A stretch of 64,000 bases of DNA from Noviherbaspirillum suwonense (GCF_900182955.1 NZ_FXUL01000024.1:1-64000); one strand, 5' to 3'. Positions 35,351 through 45,014 are shown, numbered from the stretch's first letter. Notes: a model not told the origin generated them from the letters alone. Program-made: numbers and translations.

Positions 35351-35850
35351 CTCTATTGAAATTTGAGTGGGTTCAATTCCCGGGTCAAGGGCGGGCGTAG
35401 CCCGGCGCAGCACACCCTTGATGCGGCAATTGAACCCGTTATGCTTGGGCTGGCTAAGTCCGGCAGAATGACGGACTCAGCCATGCCAACCCAATAGCAA
35501 TCATGACCAATCAACTGTTTGAAGCCGCCTTGGGGATCAAGGCTCCCTGGTTCGTCCAGAGCGTGAATTTTGATGAAGCCAGCCGCCAATTGACGATTGG
35601 CGTGGATTTTGTGGCGGGCAGCCGCTTCGCGCACGCGGATGCGCCCGGCGAACATCCGGTGCACGATACCCAGATCAAGCGGCTGCGCCACCTCAATTTC
35701 TTTCAGCATGAATACTACCTGGAAGTGCGGTTGCCGCGCGTGCGCCTTGCCAACGGCAAGGTACGCCAGGTCGAGCCGGAATGGGTCGGCCGGCTCGACG
35801 GGTTCACGCTGTTGTTCGAGGCGCTGGTTCTGGCGATGTGCCAGCAAATG
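35351..35850 (+). mobile_element. ISL3-family element, left half (terminal repeat plus N-terminal 116 transposase codons)
   Basis: The terminal repeat is at 35351-35373 (CTCTATTGAAATTTGAGTGG then GTT). The transposase starts at ATG 35503 and gives 116 codons ending CQQM at 35850, with the ISL3 N-terminal zinc-finger/HTH region (LGIKAPWFVQSVNFDEASRQ, RLRHLNFFQHEYYLEVRLPR). At 35851 the homology switches to an IS4-family transposase. The missing C-terminal half, starting PFAAVARLVGLSWHR, is found in opposite orientation at 43443-42565; joined, they give a normal 408-residue ISL3 transposase. Confidence 0.85.
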
Positions 35851-36525
35851 CTTTTACGGATTGCATGGCCGGGGCTGCCATTTCATCGTGCGTGAACACG
35901 CCTCAACACCGCACCCGCAGGCGCTGGAGCAAACGCGGCATCGGGGAAGGATAGAAACAGGCACGGTGTATGAACAGACAGTTGAAATCGAGGATGACGC
36001 GGGGCAACGATTGCGCCTGCGGCGCGTGGAATTGCAACTCGATCACGCCACCGAAGAAGGCGACACCACAATCTGGATTCTGACCAATCTGTCCGCATCG
36101 CAGTTCACGCTGCGCAGGATTGCCCGCGTGTACCGCCAGCGCTGGCAAATTGAATCGCTATTCCAGCGCCTCAAATCGGTCCTGCACAGCGAGGTCACTT
36201 CGCTGGGGCATCCGCGTGTGGCGCTATTGGCTTTCGGCATGGCCGTGCTCTCGTATAACATCCTGTCCTTGCTGCGGTCTGCCGTGTGGAGCGCGCATGA
36301 ACTGCACACCAGTGACATCGAGCTATCTTCGTATTTCTTCGCCTGCGAATCCGCACGAACTATGCCGGCATGATGGCCGTAGCGCCTGCTGCCTGGGAAC
36401 GATATGACAGACTCAAGCCTGCTCAGTTGGCACAGACGCTATTGCGCATGGCGGCCCATGCCAACCCAAGAGCATTGCGAAAGCATCTTGGAAGCACCAT
36501 AAAAAAATGTATGGTCCGTCCCTGA
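35851..36525 (+). pseudogene. IS4-family transposase, C-terminal half (severed by inversion, frameshifted)
   Basis: From 35851 the frame reads FYGLHGRGCHFIVREHASTP and continues to the Y-R-E-K region YRQRWQIESLFQRLKSVLHS (Glu of the DDE triad). Near 36350 a base seems to be missing (SSYFFACE then frameshift). The true C-terminus (NYAGMMAVAPAAWERYDRLK to RALRKHLGSTIKK) follows in the next frame to the stop at 36523-36525. The first half, with the two Asp residues (RIVDGNHL and WTADRNF), is at 44072-43444 on the minus strand. Reversing the 35851-43443 segment rejoins RNFSTRR with FYGLHG. Confidence 0.85.
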
Positions 36526-36760
36526 TTTGCAAGGCGCATTTTCTTTGACGTGAACAGTTTGCCTTAATGTATCCGGCCTCTCGCAAGTGAACTACTGTTG
36601 TAGTCAGGCCGTGATGAAATACGCGCACCCGGTTTCTAAAAAACCTGTCGGGCTTTTGCACCCATTTTTTTTTAAAGATTTACCGTGTGCCGATTGGCTG
36701 TTTCGTCATCAAATCTGTGTCTCGCAAACTCGGAAGTAACTAGCTAAGAAACATTCACTA

Positions 36761-37759
36761 CTACACTACGGCTTCATCTCGGTCGCCTCGATATAAGCTT
36801 CCCGGCCGCGTCAACACCACCCATGCAACCCTGGCCAACTTGTTGGCCAGGGCAACTGCGACTTTATTGGTATGCATGCGTGTCGCTAGCTTTGTAATCC
36901 AACTTCCTAGCCTATCCCTCTGACGGTTCAGGTGCAGTACGCAAGAGCGCGCCCCATGGAGTAAAAGTCGTCGGACATAGGAATTGCCTCTCTTGCTCAT
37001 GCCAAGAAGCGTAGTCTTGCCTCCGGTGGAATACTGACGCGGGACCAGCCCGAGCCATGCCGCCATATCCCTTGCCTTGGCGAACTGCTTGCCGTCACCC
37101 ACTGCGGCGATCAGTGCTGTGGCACTAAGCGGTCCAATGCCGGGAATGCTCATGAGACGATGGGCGACTTCGGAACGTGCCGCCAGCACTTCAATTTCTT
37201 TGTTGAGTTCAGCGAGCCTGGTCTCCAGTGCCCCGAATTCCGTCCACAGTCCTTCAAGCAGGATACGCATGCGTGGTGTGAGGTCATTGGAATCGTCAGC
37301 TAGTGCTGCTGGAAAGTCAGTCTTGAACATACCTACGCCTTGCCGGATTGCAATGCCAAATTCTAGGCAAAATGCCCGGATCTGATTGATTAGCTGGGTC
37401 TTGCTGCCGACAATACGATCGCGGATGCGGGGCAGCGCTTGGATCTCAAGCTGCTCAGTCGACTTCGGTGTCACAAAGCGCATGCTGGGCCGCGTCACGG
37501 CCTCGGCAATCGCCGCAGCGTCTACCAGTTCGTTTTTGTTGGATTTGACATAGGGCTTCACAAACTGAGCGGGAATGATTCTGACTGTATGCCCCATCGT
37601 TGCCAGCTTCCTTGCTACCCATTGAGACCCGGGGCAAGCTTCCATGCCAATCAAAGCGACGCTGGCGTTGGAAAAAAAGTGAAAAAGGGTTTGACGCGTC
37701 AGCGTCACGCGTTGAACAACGCGCCCGCTGGAGTCGGTGCCGACGACGTGAAATAGATT
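36761..37759 (-). pseudogene. IS110-family transposase, 5'-truncated
   Basis: The minus-strand frame runs from NLFHVVGTDSSGRVVQRVTL (beginning at 37759) to a stop at 36761. It has the IS110 core (LIGMEACPGSQWVARKLATM, IPAQFVKPYVKSNKNE) and the C-terminal transposase-20 domain (HRLMSIPGIGPLSATALIAA, RRLLLHGARSC). About 12-15 N-terminal residues with the first catalytic Asp (GIDLAK) are missing at the junction to the livM leader. The usual NDxxDAEAI reads NELVDAAAI. It is therefore inactive. It probably replaced upstream liv genes. The 234 bases from 36526 to 36760 hold nothing I can identify. Confidence 0.85.
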
Positions 37760-37796
37760 TTAAAAAATCATCGACCGCGTTTAAGGAGGCAACAGG

Positions 37797-38873
37797 ATGT
37801 TTTATCAAGAAAATGGTCAACTCAAGACCTCGTACCGGACCGACCAGCAGATTTTTCCCATCCTTCAAAACCGCTGGGCGATGATTGCTATTCTCGGCTT
37901 TGCATTTCTCGGGATTCCTCTACTGGCCGACGAATATCTGTTTCGCGCAATTCTCATTCCTTTTCTGATTCTGGCGCTGGCCGCGCTTGGCGTGAATATC
38001 CTGGTCGGCTATTGTGGGCAGATCTCGATGGGCTCGGGCGCCTTCATGGCGGTGGGTGCCTACATGGCCTACAACACCTACATTCGCATTGACGGCATAC
38101 CACTGATTGTGGCGTTGCTCGCGGGGGGCTTCTTCGCAACACTAGTCGGTATATTCTTCGGTATTCCAAGCTTACGTGTCAAGGGTTTGTATCTTGCAGT
38201 CGCTACGCTGGCAGCGCAGTTTTTTTGCGACTGGGCATTTCTGCGTATTGGCTGGTTCACCAACAACAGTTCCTCGGGCTCGGTGTCGGTCTCGAAGCTG
38301 GAAGTATTTGGCTGGGCGGTCGAATCACCACTGGCAAAATATCTCTTCTGCCTGATTTTCTTGGTAGCGTTTGCTCTGCTGGCGAAGAACCTCGTGCGCT
38401 CAGCCATTGGACGTGAGTGGATGGCCATCCGCGATATGGACGTCGCGGCGGCCGTCATCGGCATCCGCCCCATGTACGCTAAGCTCAGCGCCTTCGCTGT
38501 AAGTTCCTTCATCATCGGCGTGGCCGGTGCCTTGTGGGGCTTCGTGCATCTAGGGGCGTGGGAACCGGCGGCATTCTCCATCGACCGCTCCTTCCAGCTT
38601 CTGTTTATGGTCATCATAGGCGGCATGGGCTCCGTCATGGGCGCCTTCTTTGGTGCGGCCTTTATCGTCGTGCTGCCCATTTTTCTTAGCCAGTTCCTGC
38701 CTTTAGTAGGCGCGTTCGTCGGCATACCGATCTCCACGGCTGCGATCTCCCACGTGGAAGCCATGGTCTTTGGCGCCCTTATTGTCTGGTTCCTCATCGT
38801 CGAGCCGCATGGTTTAGCGAAACTGTGGAGCACAGGCAAACAGAAGTTGCGGTTGTGGCCGTTCCCGCACTAA
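37797..38873 (+). CDS. livM: Branched-chain amino acid-type ABC transporter permease LivM
   Basis: 358 residues with about nine or ten hydrophobic helices. The N-terminus has a 30-residue hydrophilic lead. Family motifs include LGVNILVGYCGQISMGSGAF, and the EAA-like loop AIGREWMAIRDMDVAAAVIGIRPM that contacts the ATPase. AAGGAGG lies upstream of ATG 37797. It forms half of an inner-membrane channel; its normal partner LivH is not in the window, and the truncated IS110 sits directly upstream where livH or livG would be expected. The following genes encode a binding protein and LivF, on the same strand within the inverted segment. Confidence 0.92.
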   Translation: MFYQENGQLKTSYRTDQQIFPILQNRWAMIAILGFAFLGIPLLADEYLFRAILIPFLILALAALGVNILVGYCGQISMGSGAFMAVGAYMAYNTYIRIDGIPLIVALLAGGFFATLVGIFFGIPSLRVKGLYLAVATLAAQFFCDWAFLRIGWFTNNSSSGSVSVSKLEVFGWAVESPLAKYLFCLIFLVAFALLAKNLVRSAIGREWMAIRDMDVAAAVIGIRPMYAKLSAFAVSSFIIGVAGALWGFVHLGAWEPAAFSIDRSFQLLFMVIIGGMGSVMGAFFGAAFIVVLPIFLSQFLPLVGAFVGIPISTAAISHVEAMVFGALIVWFLIVEPHGLAKLWSTGKQKLRLWPFPH

Positions 38874-38933
38874 GAGCAATGAAGCAGTTTAGTTCCCGTA
38901 GCTTTTCTTCACCTTCCAACGAGGAGACATAAA

Positions 38934-40265
38934 ATGAAAATTCGATCATTTATCCGCTCAGCCGCTCTTGCTACAGTGATGTCCACTGTACTGACCACCC
39001 CTTCGGCATTCGCACAGGCGAAGGAACAATTTTTCCCATTACTGACGTTCCGGACCGGCGCATATAGCCCGAGCGGCACACCATGGGCCAACGGGTTCGT
39101 AGATTACTTCAAGCTCGTCAATGAAAAAGGTGGCATTAACGGCGTCAAAGTGATTTGGGAAGAATGCGAGACCGGTTATGCCACGGACCGCGGCGTTGAA
39201 TGCTATGAGCGCCTCAAGGGCAAACACGGCGGCGCGACCGTCTTTCAAACCATGTCAACCGGTATCACCTTCGCACTGACCGATAAGGGGCCGTTGGATG
39301 GCATCCCTATTCTTACCCCCGGCTACGGGCTGAGTGAAAGCGCCGATGGCACAGTATTCAAATGGAGCTTCCCGATCGCAGGTTCCCACTGGGCATCAGC
39401 GGATACGCAATTGCAGTATGTCGCAAAGAGAGCAGGCGGCCTTGACAAGCTAAAAGGCAAAAAAATTACCCTGCTTTATCACGACAGCCCGTATGGCAAG
39501 GAAGCGATTGCAGTTCTGGCCAAGCGCGCTGAGATGCACGGCTTCGAGTTGACAATGATTCCAATACCTCATCCGGGCGTTGAACAAAAGTCGGCGTGGC
39601 TGCGTATTCGTCAAACACGCCCTGACTTTGTACTGCTGTGGGGCTGGGGCATTATGAACAGCACCGCCCTCAAGGAAGCACAGGCGACGGGATATCCGGC
39701 TACCAAGATGATCGGCGTATGGCCCTCTGGCTCTGAGTCGGATGTCAAAGGCATTGATGGCGCAACGGGCTACAGCGCAGTACTGATTCAACCGGGTCCC
39801 GGTGCCAACTCCAAAATCGCGAAGGAAGTGTTGAGCACATTGCATGCGAATGGAAAGGGCAGCGGGCCTAAGGAGGAAGTGGGTGAAGCACTTTACATGC
39901 GTGGACTGATGAACGCCATGTTTGCTGTAGAGGGAGTGCGCAAGGCGCAGGAACGTTTCGGCACGGGAAAAGTCATGACCGCCGCACAGGCTCGTTGGGG
40001 TTACGAAAATCTGGATTTCGACCAAAAGAAAATCGAGGCAGCCGGACTTAAGGACGTCATGAGGCCGTTCGCGACTACCTGCACCGACCACATGGGGCCG
40101 TCATTTGCACGGGCTTACAAGTGGGACGGCAAGGAATGGAAACTCGACTCCGACTGGCTTGAAGCAGACAGGTCGATTCTCCAGCCCATGGTCATGGCTG
40201 CGGCCAGCAAGTACGCTGCAGATAAGAAAGTCGAAATCCGCGGCGCTGACGACTGCAAGTCCTGA
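38934..40265 (+). CDS. ABC transporter periplasmic substrate-binding protein (LivK-like family)
   Basis: 443 residues with signal peptide MKIRSFIRSAALATVMSTVL...AFAQA and the type I periplasmic fold: LLTFRTGAYSPSGTPWANGF, LKGKKITLLYHDSPYGKEAI, WGWGIMNSTALKEAQATGYP. It is larger than, and only distantly related to, the binding proteins at 18403 and 61004, and belongs to a group usually encoded with LivFGHM near aromatic-acid CoA ligases. It lies between livM (60 bases) and livF (78 bases). The probable ligand is the carboxylate later activated by the ligase at 41216. Confidence 0.9.
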   Translation: MKIRSFIRSAALATVMSTVLTTPSAFAQAKEQFFPLLTFRTGAYSPSGTPWANGFVDYFKLVNEKGGINGVKVIWEECETGYATDRGVECYERLKGKHGGATVFQTMSTGITFALTDKGPLDGIPILTPGYGLSESADGTVFKWSFPIAGSHWASADTQLQYVAKRAGGLDKLKGKKITLLYHDSPYGKEAIAVLAKRAEMHGFELTMIPIPHPGVEQKSAWLRIRQTRPDFVLLWGWGIMNSTALKEAQATGYPATKMIGVWPSGSESDVKGIDGATGYSAVLIQPGPGANSKIAKEVLSTLHANGKGSGPKEEVGEALYMRGLMNAMFAVEGVRKAQERFGTGKVMTAAQARWGYENLDFDQKKIEAAGLKDVMRPFATTCTDHMGPSFARAYKWDGKEWKLDSDWLEADRSILQPMVMAAASKYAADKKVEIRGADDCKS

Positions 40266-40343
40266 TTGTGCCAGGCTGCCGTGCAAAAACATCATCGCAC
40301 TGCAGTCTGGACTCGCACAAAGATAGAAAACGAGGCACTTCAT

Positions 40344-41153
40344 ATGAGCACTCCCAGTACAGTTTTATCCGTCAATGGCATCGAAGTCATCTACAACCAC
40401 GTCATCTTGGTGCTCAAGGGCGTTTCGCTCACCGTACCGGAAGGCAAAATCGCCGCCATTTTAGGTGGGAATGGCGCAGGCAAGACTACAACCCTGCGCG
40501 CGATTTCTAATCTACTGAAGGGGGAACGCGGAGAGGTCACTAAAGGTAGTATCGAACTGCGCGGCGAGCGCATTGAGAACCTGTCTCCGGCAGACCTGGT
40601 GCAGCGCGGCGTGGTGCAAGTCATGGAAGGACGTCACTGCTTTGCCCATCTTACGATAGAAGAAAATCTGCTGACCGGTTCCTACACGCGCCGCAATAAG
40701 GCTGAAATTGCGCGCAACCTAGAGAAGGTCTATAACTACTTTCCGCGTCTGAAAACCCGACGTACCTCGCAGGCCGCTTACACCTCCGGTGGTGAGCAGC
40801 AGATGTGCGCGATTGGCCGCGCGCTTATGACAAACCCGAGCGTGGTGCTGCTGGACGAACCCTCCATGGGCTTGGCACCACAGATTGTCGAAGAAGTATT
40901 CGAGATCGTCAAGGACCTTAACACGCGCGAAAAGGTGACCTTCCTGCTGGCCGAGCAAAACACCAACATGGCACTCAAATACGCCGACTACGGCTACATC
41001 ATGGAATCCGGTCGTGTTGTCATGGACGGCCCTGCGTTTGGGTTACGCAACAACGAAGATGTCAAGGAGTTTTATCTTGGCGTCGGCGGCGGGGAGCGTA
41101 AGTCTTTCAAGGACATCAAGAGCTACAAACGTCGCAAGCGCTGGCTCGCCTGA
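40344..41153 (+). CDS. livF: ABC transporter ATP-binding protein LivF
   Basis: 269 residues from ATG 40344. ATPase motifs in order: Walker A GGNGAGKTT, Q-loop region MEGRHCFAHLTIEENL, signature TSGGEQQM, Walker B VVLLDEPSMGLAP, switch His replaced in LLAEQNTNMAL (normal for LivF, which has Q-N here). LivF works with LivG as a heterodimer; livG is absent from the window. It is followed after 62 bases by the PaaK-type ligase gene. The C-terminus SFKDIKSYKRRKRWLA is slightly longer than usual. Confidence 0.93.
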   Translation: MSTPSTVLSVNGIEVIYNHVILVLKGVSLTVPEGKIAAILGGNGAGKTTTLRAISNLLKGERGEVTKGSIELRGERIENLSPADLVQRGVVQVMEGRHCFAHLTIEENLLTGSYTRRNKAEIARNLEKVYNYFPRLKTRRTSQAAYTSGGEQQMCAIGRALMTNPSVVLLDEPSMGLAPQIVEEVFEIVKDLNTREKVTFLLAEQNTNMALKYADYGYIMESGRVVMDGPAFGLRNNEDVKEFYLGVGGGERKSFKDIKSYKRRKRWLA

Positions 41154-41215
41154 GCCCGTAGCTTGCTCACCCTGCACGCTATCCCTTAACCGATCTCACC
41201 GAACCCGCACCCGCC

Positions 41216-42487
41216 ATGAATGCATCGATCCTTGCCAGTTACGACAGCCTCGAAACACGCGATCCTGCGCATCGCGAGGCCGAGCAGAATACTGCGCTGC
41301 CAGCACTGATCACGCACGCCCAGCGCCACAGTGTAGCGTTTGCCAAAATACTGGAGGGCGTCGATGCGACGGCCATTACCAGTCGTGAAGCACTGGCACG
41401 CCTACCTGTGACACGCAAGTATGAACTGCTCGAACGTCAGCAGGCGGGGCGTGCTAAAGACCCCTTTGGTGGCTTTTCCACCGTCTGTTTCGGAAGCAGG
41501 ATGCCGCGCGTATTCGCCAGCCCCGGCACGCTCTACGAACCCGAAGGTACGGGGCCTGACTATTGGCGCATGGCGCGTGCCATGTTCGCTGCGGGATTCC
41601 GCCCGGGCGAACTGATCCATAACTGTTTTTCATATCACTTCGTTCCCGCCGGGGCCATGATGGAAGCCGGCGCACATGCGCTGGGCTGTACTGTATTCCC
41701 CGGTGGTACAGGCAATACCGCACAGCAGGTAATCGCCATGGCCGATCTGAAGCAGTCTGCTTATATTGGCACCCCAAGTTTCCTGAAACTCATCTTAGTC
41801 AAGGCGTCCGAAATGGGGATTACTCTGCCGAGCATCACAAAGGCGGTGTTTGGCGGGGAAGCTTATCCGCCCAGTCTGCACCGGTGGTACATCGAGCGCG
41901 GCATCATCGGCTACCAATTCTACGGCACGGCGGACCTGGGCTTGGTCGCCTATGAAACCGACGCGCGCGAGGGCATGGTGCTCGACGAAGGTGTAATCGT
42001 CGAAATTGTGCGGCCCGGAACGGGCGATCCAGTCCCAGCGGGCGAAGTCGGCGAACCGGTAGTGACCCCCCTGAATCTGACCTATCCGCTGATACGCTTT
42101 GGCACCGGCGATCTGTCCGCCTTTGTCCCTGGCACCTGCCCGACCGGACGCACCGGCCAACGGATCAAGGGCTGGATGGGTCGTGCCGACCAGAGCGCCA
42201 AGGTGCGCGGTATGTTCGTACACCCTTCGCAGGTGTCCGACATCATGCGGCGTTTCCCTCAGGCTCAAAAAGCCCGGTTGGTGGTCAGCGGCGAAATGGC
42301 CAACGACCAGATTTGCCTGAAAGTCGAAGCAGACGACGCTCACGGCAATCTGCGTGTGCTGATGCAGACGGCGCTGCGCGATGTCACCAAACTACGTGGC
42401 GAAGTCGAGGTCGTGCCACTGAACAGTCTTCCTAACGACGGCAAAGTGATCGACGATACCCGCATGTTGGCGCCGACCGAAAACTGA
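41216..42487 (+). CDS. PaaK-type (phenylacetate-CoA ligase family) AMP-forming ligase
   Basis: 423 residues, matching the short PaaK/CoF-type adenylating enzymes rather than long acyl-CoA synthetases. Visible: LARLPVTRKYELLERQQAGR at the start, FSYHFVPAGAMMEAGAHALG, YQFYGTADLGLVAYETDARE with the ATP-binding region, YPLIRFGTGDLSAFVPGTCP and GWMGRADQSAKVRGMFVHPS. No classical P-loop is evident, as in many PaaK relatives. It would activate the acid imported by the ABC system just upstream. Downstream lies the right half of the ISL3 element. Confidence 0.85.
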   Translation: MNASILASYDSLETRDPAHREAEQNTALPALITHAQRHSVAFAKILEGVDATAITSREALARLPVTRKYELLERQQAGRAKDPFGGFSTVCFGSRMPRVFASPGTLYEPEGTGPDYWRMARAMFAAGFRPGELIHNCFSYHFVPAGAMMEAGAHALGCTVFPGGTGNTAQQVIAMADLKQSAYIGTPSFLKLILVKASEMGITLPSITKAVFGGEAYPPSLHRWYIERGIIGYQFYGTADLGLVAYETDAREGMVLDEGVIVEIVRPGTGDPVPAGEVGEPVVTPLNLTYPLIRFGTGDLSAFVPGTCPTGRTGQRIKGWMGRADQSAKVRGMFVHPSQVSDIMRRFPQAQKARLVVSGEMANDQICLKVEADDAHGNLRVLMQTALRDVTKLRGEVEVVPLNSLPNDGKVIDDTRMLAPTEN

Positions 42488-42508
42488 CTCACAGGGGATG
42501 CGGACGTT

Positions 42509-42526
42509 TTCTTGGACTGGTTTATG
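42509..42526 (-). repeat. 18-base match to the IS3 orfB end at 53507-53524
   Basis: The reverse complement of 42509-42526 is CATAAACCAGTCCAAGAA, identical to 53507-53524, which spans the stop codon of the IS3-family orfB there. It is probably a small leftover of an IS3 end next to the ISL3 terminal repeat. Confidence 0.55.
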
Positions 42527-42543
42527 TCGTTAATCCCAGACCG

Positions 42544-43443
42544 CTCTATTGAGTTTCGAGTGGGTTATGCGGCATGTGGGTTGATTTTTGTGAAGTCGAG
42601 TTTTCCGGCGATCAAGAAGAGCACGGTGCGCATGGTTGTAAATCGCACGAAGCCGCGGGCCTTGCGTTTGGCCGCCTGGAACAGGCCATTGATGGCTTCG
42701 ATAAAGCCATTGGTTTGGCGCGTTTGCGTCCATACGACGATGCCGTCAAAGTGATTGCGAATCATTTTTGCCACGTCCTTCATCGGCTCGACTTTGGAGC
42801 GCATCACATTGGTACACCATTGGGCCAGCATGGCAGAGACGACATGAATCTGCTTGCGGTCGAGGATGTCGCGCAACTGCTCGCGATACAGCCAGGCGCG
42901 CGCAGTACGCTTGCTGGTGAACCGGGCCACCAGCGCATCCAGATCGCGTCGCTGCTCGACGTGCAGCTGGTTGCAGTCCTTGAGCAGCGCCCAGCGCAAT
43001 CCCTTCAGATCAGGATCGGTCTTTTGTTCAAGACGGCGCATCTTGTCGAGGGCGGCCGAGGCATGCGCAATCACATGAAACTTGTCGAACGTCACGCGGG
43101 CTGCGGGCAAGTGGGTGGCCACACCCTTGATGAAGGCGGGCGACATGTCGATGCTGACCGAGGCGATCTGCTCCGGATCGGCCCCGTGCTCGCGCAAGTG
43201 CTGCGCAAACTCGGCGACGGTTTTGCTATTGCGCTCCGGAGTAACAAAAATCACGCGCCGCGCAGCCATGTCGGCCACCAGCGTCAGATAGTTGTGGCCA
43301 CGCCGGGACGAGGTTTCATCAATGGCGACCGCTGATACCTGCGACAGGTCGGCTGCATCGGTCACCAGTTCCACGTAGCGCGCGCAAATCGCATGGACCC
43401 GATGCCAGGACAGCCCAACCAGGCGCGCCACCGCGGCAAAGGG
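42544..43443 (-). mobile_element. ISL3-family element, right half (C-terminal transposase plus terminal repeat)
   Basis: The minus-strand frame begins PFAAVARLVGLSWHRVHAIC at 43443 and ends FDTK-like LDFTKINPHAA at 42565. It holds the ISL3 DDE domain (VSAVAIDETSSRRGHNYLTL, VSIDMSPAFIKGVATHLPAA, ARVTFDKFHV, RNHFDGIVVWTQTRQTNGFI). The terminal repeat CTCTATTGAGTTTCGAGTGG then GTT is at 42544-42566. It has the same orientation as the left repeat at 35351, not the inverted orientation an intact IS would show. It is the missing half of the ISL3 at 35351-35850. Confidence 0.87.
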
Positions 43444-44072
43444 CGCCGCGTGCTGAAATTGCGGTCAGCAGTCCACAGATCCCCGGGCTGTGCCTGGCTT
43501 TGCGCCGCTTCCATTAACGAGCGTTCCTGTGCATGAGCATCCTCGCACGGCACCAGATCGACCCCCATGTCCGGGTCGAGGTCATACACCACCAGCGAAT
43601 GACCTGGCAAAGCCGCTCCCCGAAAGCCGCGCAGGGGCTTCAGACGTTTTTCGCTGGCCGGCAAATGGTTGCCATCGACAATCCTCAAGCGGTAGCCGGG
43701 TACGATTGGTGCCGTGTCTTTCAACATGGGCGTCAATACGCCGCCCAGGCGCACCGCGCTTTGCTGCACCAATGCGCGTACCAGATGGGGCGAGGTGCGC
43801 CTGATCTTGTCATACAGCGCCTGCACCGATACCGGCAAGTCCGTGCATGCCTTGGCGGCCGCATGAACAGACGGACGCAACCCGACTGCCACCACAGACA
43901 TCAGTTCCACGGTCGTGGAGAACAGCAGTTCACGCGTGTACTGCGCGCCACATTCCCGTTCGAATAGCTCATCCACCTACGCCGGCTCCAGTGCCCGCTG
44001 TAGCGCCAGTCTGGCCATCACCGTCACCGGGCTTTGTTTGACACAACGTTCCACCACTGCATCCATGATCAT
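43444..44072 (-). pseudogene. IS4-family transposase, N-terminal half (nonsense codon, severed by inversion)
   Basis: From ATG 44072 the frame reads MIMDAVVERCVKQSPVTVMA to RALEPA, then TAG at 43977-43979 where the family has Trp (PAWVDELF), then continues VDELFERECGAQYTRELLFS with RIVDGNHLPASEKR (first Asp) and LWTADRNFSTRR (second Asp) up to 43444. At that point the sequence changes to ISL3. The remaining C-terminal half is at 35851-36525 on the other strand. The element was therefore split by the same event that split the ISL3, and it had also acquired a stop. Confidence 0.85.
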
Positions 44073-44189
44073 CGCAAACCTCCTCGGCTCGTCGGCTCAT
44101 TAAATGCTTTTGCCCCTGCCAAGTGCCGAAATGTTGCAGACACGCTGCAAAAAAGTACCTTTAAAGCGGTGCCTCTCAAGGCCCAGAAC

Positions 44190-44478
44190 TAGCAGGAGTT
44201 GGCCACGCTGCCCGCGCAGGCCTTCTGGCGTCAGTTTCAGCACCAGATGGGCGGCGCGCAGGCACTGACGCAAGTCCCCATCAAGAACCAGACAACCTTC
44301 ACCCAAGGCCTGCAGCAAGTCATTCAGGATTGGCAAAAATCGGTCAAGCAGGCCGTAGGCCAGGCAGATGCGGTATTGCCGTTCCAGGATATTTTCAAAC
44401 AGTGGGGGGGGGGCGGTCTGGGCCTCAGCACAGGACAAGGACGCACCAGCCAAGAAAGGTGTTCGCAATGCCAGCTGA
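44190..44478 (+). pseudogene. Unrecognised protein fragment upstream of phaB, with a ten-G tract
   Basis: A protein-like stretch ELATLPAQAFWRQFQHQMGG to QADAVLPFQDIFKQW, 5'-truncated (in-frame TAG just before). After W a run of ten G (44404-44413) occurs; in one of the frames after it the sequence reads ASAQDKDAPAKKGVRNAS and stops at 44478, overlapping the phaB start. The position suggests a phasin or another PHB-granule protein, but I do not recognise it firmly. The G-run may be a slipped homopolymer. Confidence 0.4.
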
Positions 44479-44878
44479 GCAACGCACGGCACTGGTCACA
44501 GGCGGCAGCGGCGGCCTGGGCGAAGCCATCGCCCAGGCCTTGCACGATGCTGGCCATACCGTGCTGGTCATCCATTCGCCGGGCAACGCCAGCATTGGCG
44601 CGTGGCTGGAAACCCAGGCCAGCGAAGGTTACGATTTCGTCGCCTACGGCGCGGATGTGGCCGACCATGCCCGCTGCCAGGAACTGGCTGACCGCATCCA
44701 CGCAGACGGGCACCTTATCGACATCCTGGTCAACAACGCGGGCATCACGCGAGATGCCACGCTCCGCAAGCTGAGCTACGCCGATTGGGATGCCGTCCTG
44801 CGCGTCAATCTCGTTTCCATATTCAACATGACCCGGCCATTTATCGACGGCATGCTCGAATATAGCGTTCAGACGTGA
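44468..44878 (+). pseudogene. phaB: Acetoacetyl-CoA reductase PhaB, 3'-truncated
   Basis: From ATG 44468: MPAEQRTALVTGGSGGLGEA (NADPH site), AYGADVADHARCQELADRIH, and LVNNAGITRDATLRKLSYAD followed by WDAVLRVNLVSIFNMTRPFI. This matches PhaB closely until about 44860 (DGMLE). Then five unrelated residues precede a stop. The catalytic Tyr/Lys (YSxxK) and the whole second half, about 115 residues, are missing. PhaB makes (R)-3-hydroxybutyryl-CoA for polyhydroxybutyrate. The break shows that a PHB operon was cut here, probably during the IS-driven rearrangement. The next 135 bases hold nothing recognisable. Confidence 0.85.
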
Positions 44879-45014
44879 AATGTCGGGAGGCCCTGTCCAC
44901 CGTTGCGCTGTTCATCGTAGGTCTTCCGCCGGCAGCTATGCCTTGGCTACATTCCAAATAAATTGGTAGATACAGGGTGCTATTGCCCGCGAGCCCGTTG
45001 GTGTTTTTCTGTGT

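Noticed and set aside
35112-35366. Plus-strand ORF of 84 residues
   Set aside because: No homology or ribosome site, and it runs into the ISL3 terminal repeat.
35597-36373. A complete transposase gene in this frame
   Set aside because: Only residues after 35851 are transposase-like; the upstream part is a shadow of the ISL3 frame, and the true C-terminus lies past a frameshift.
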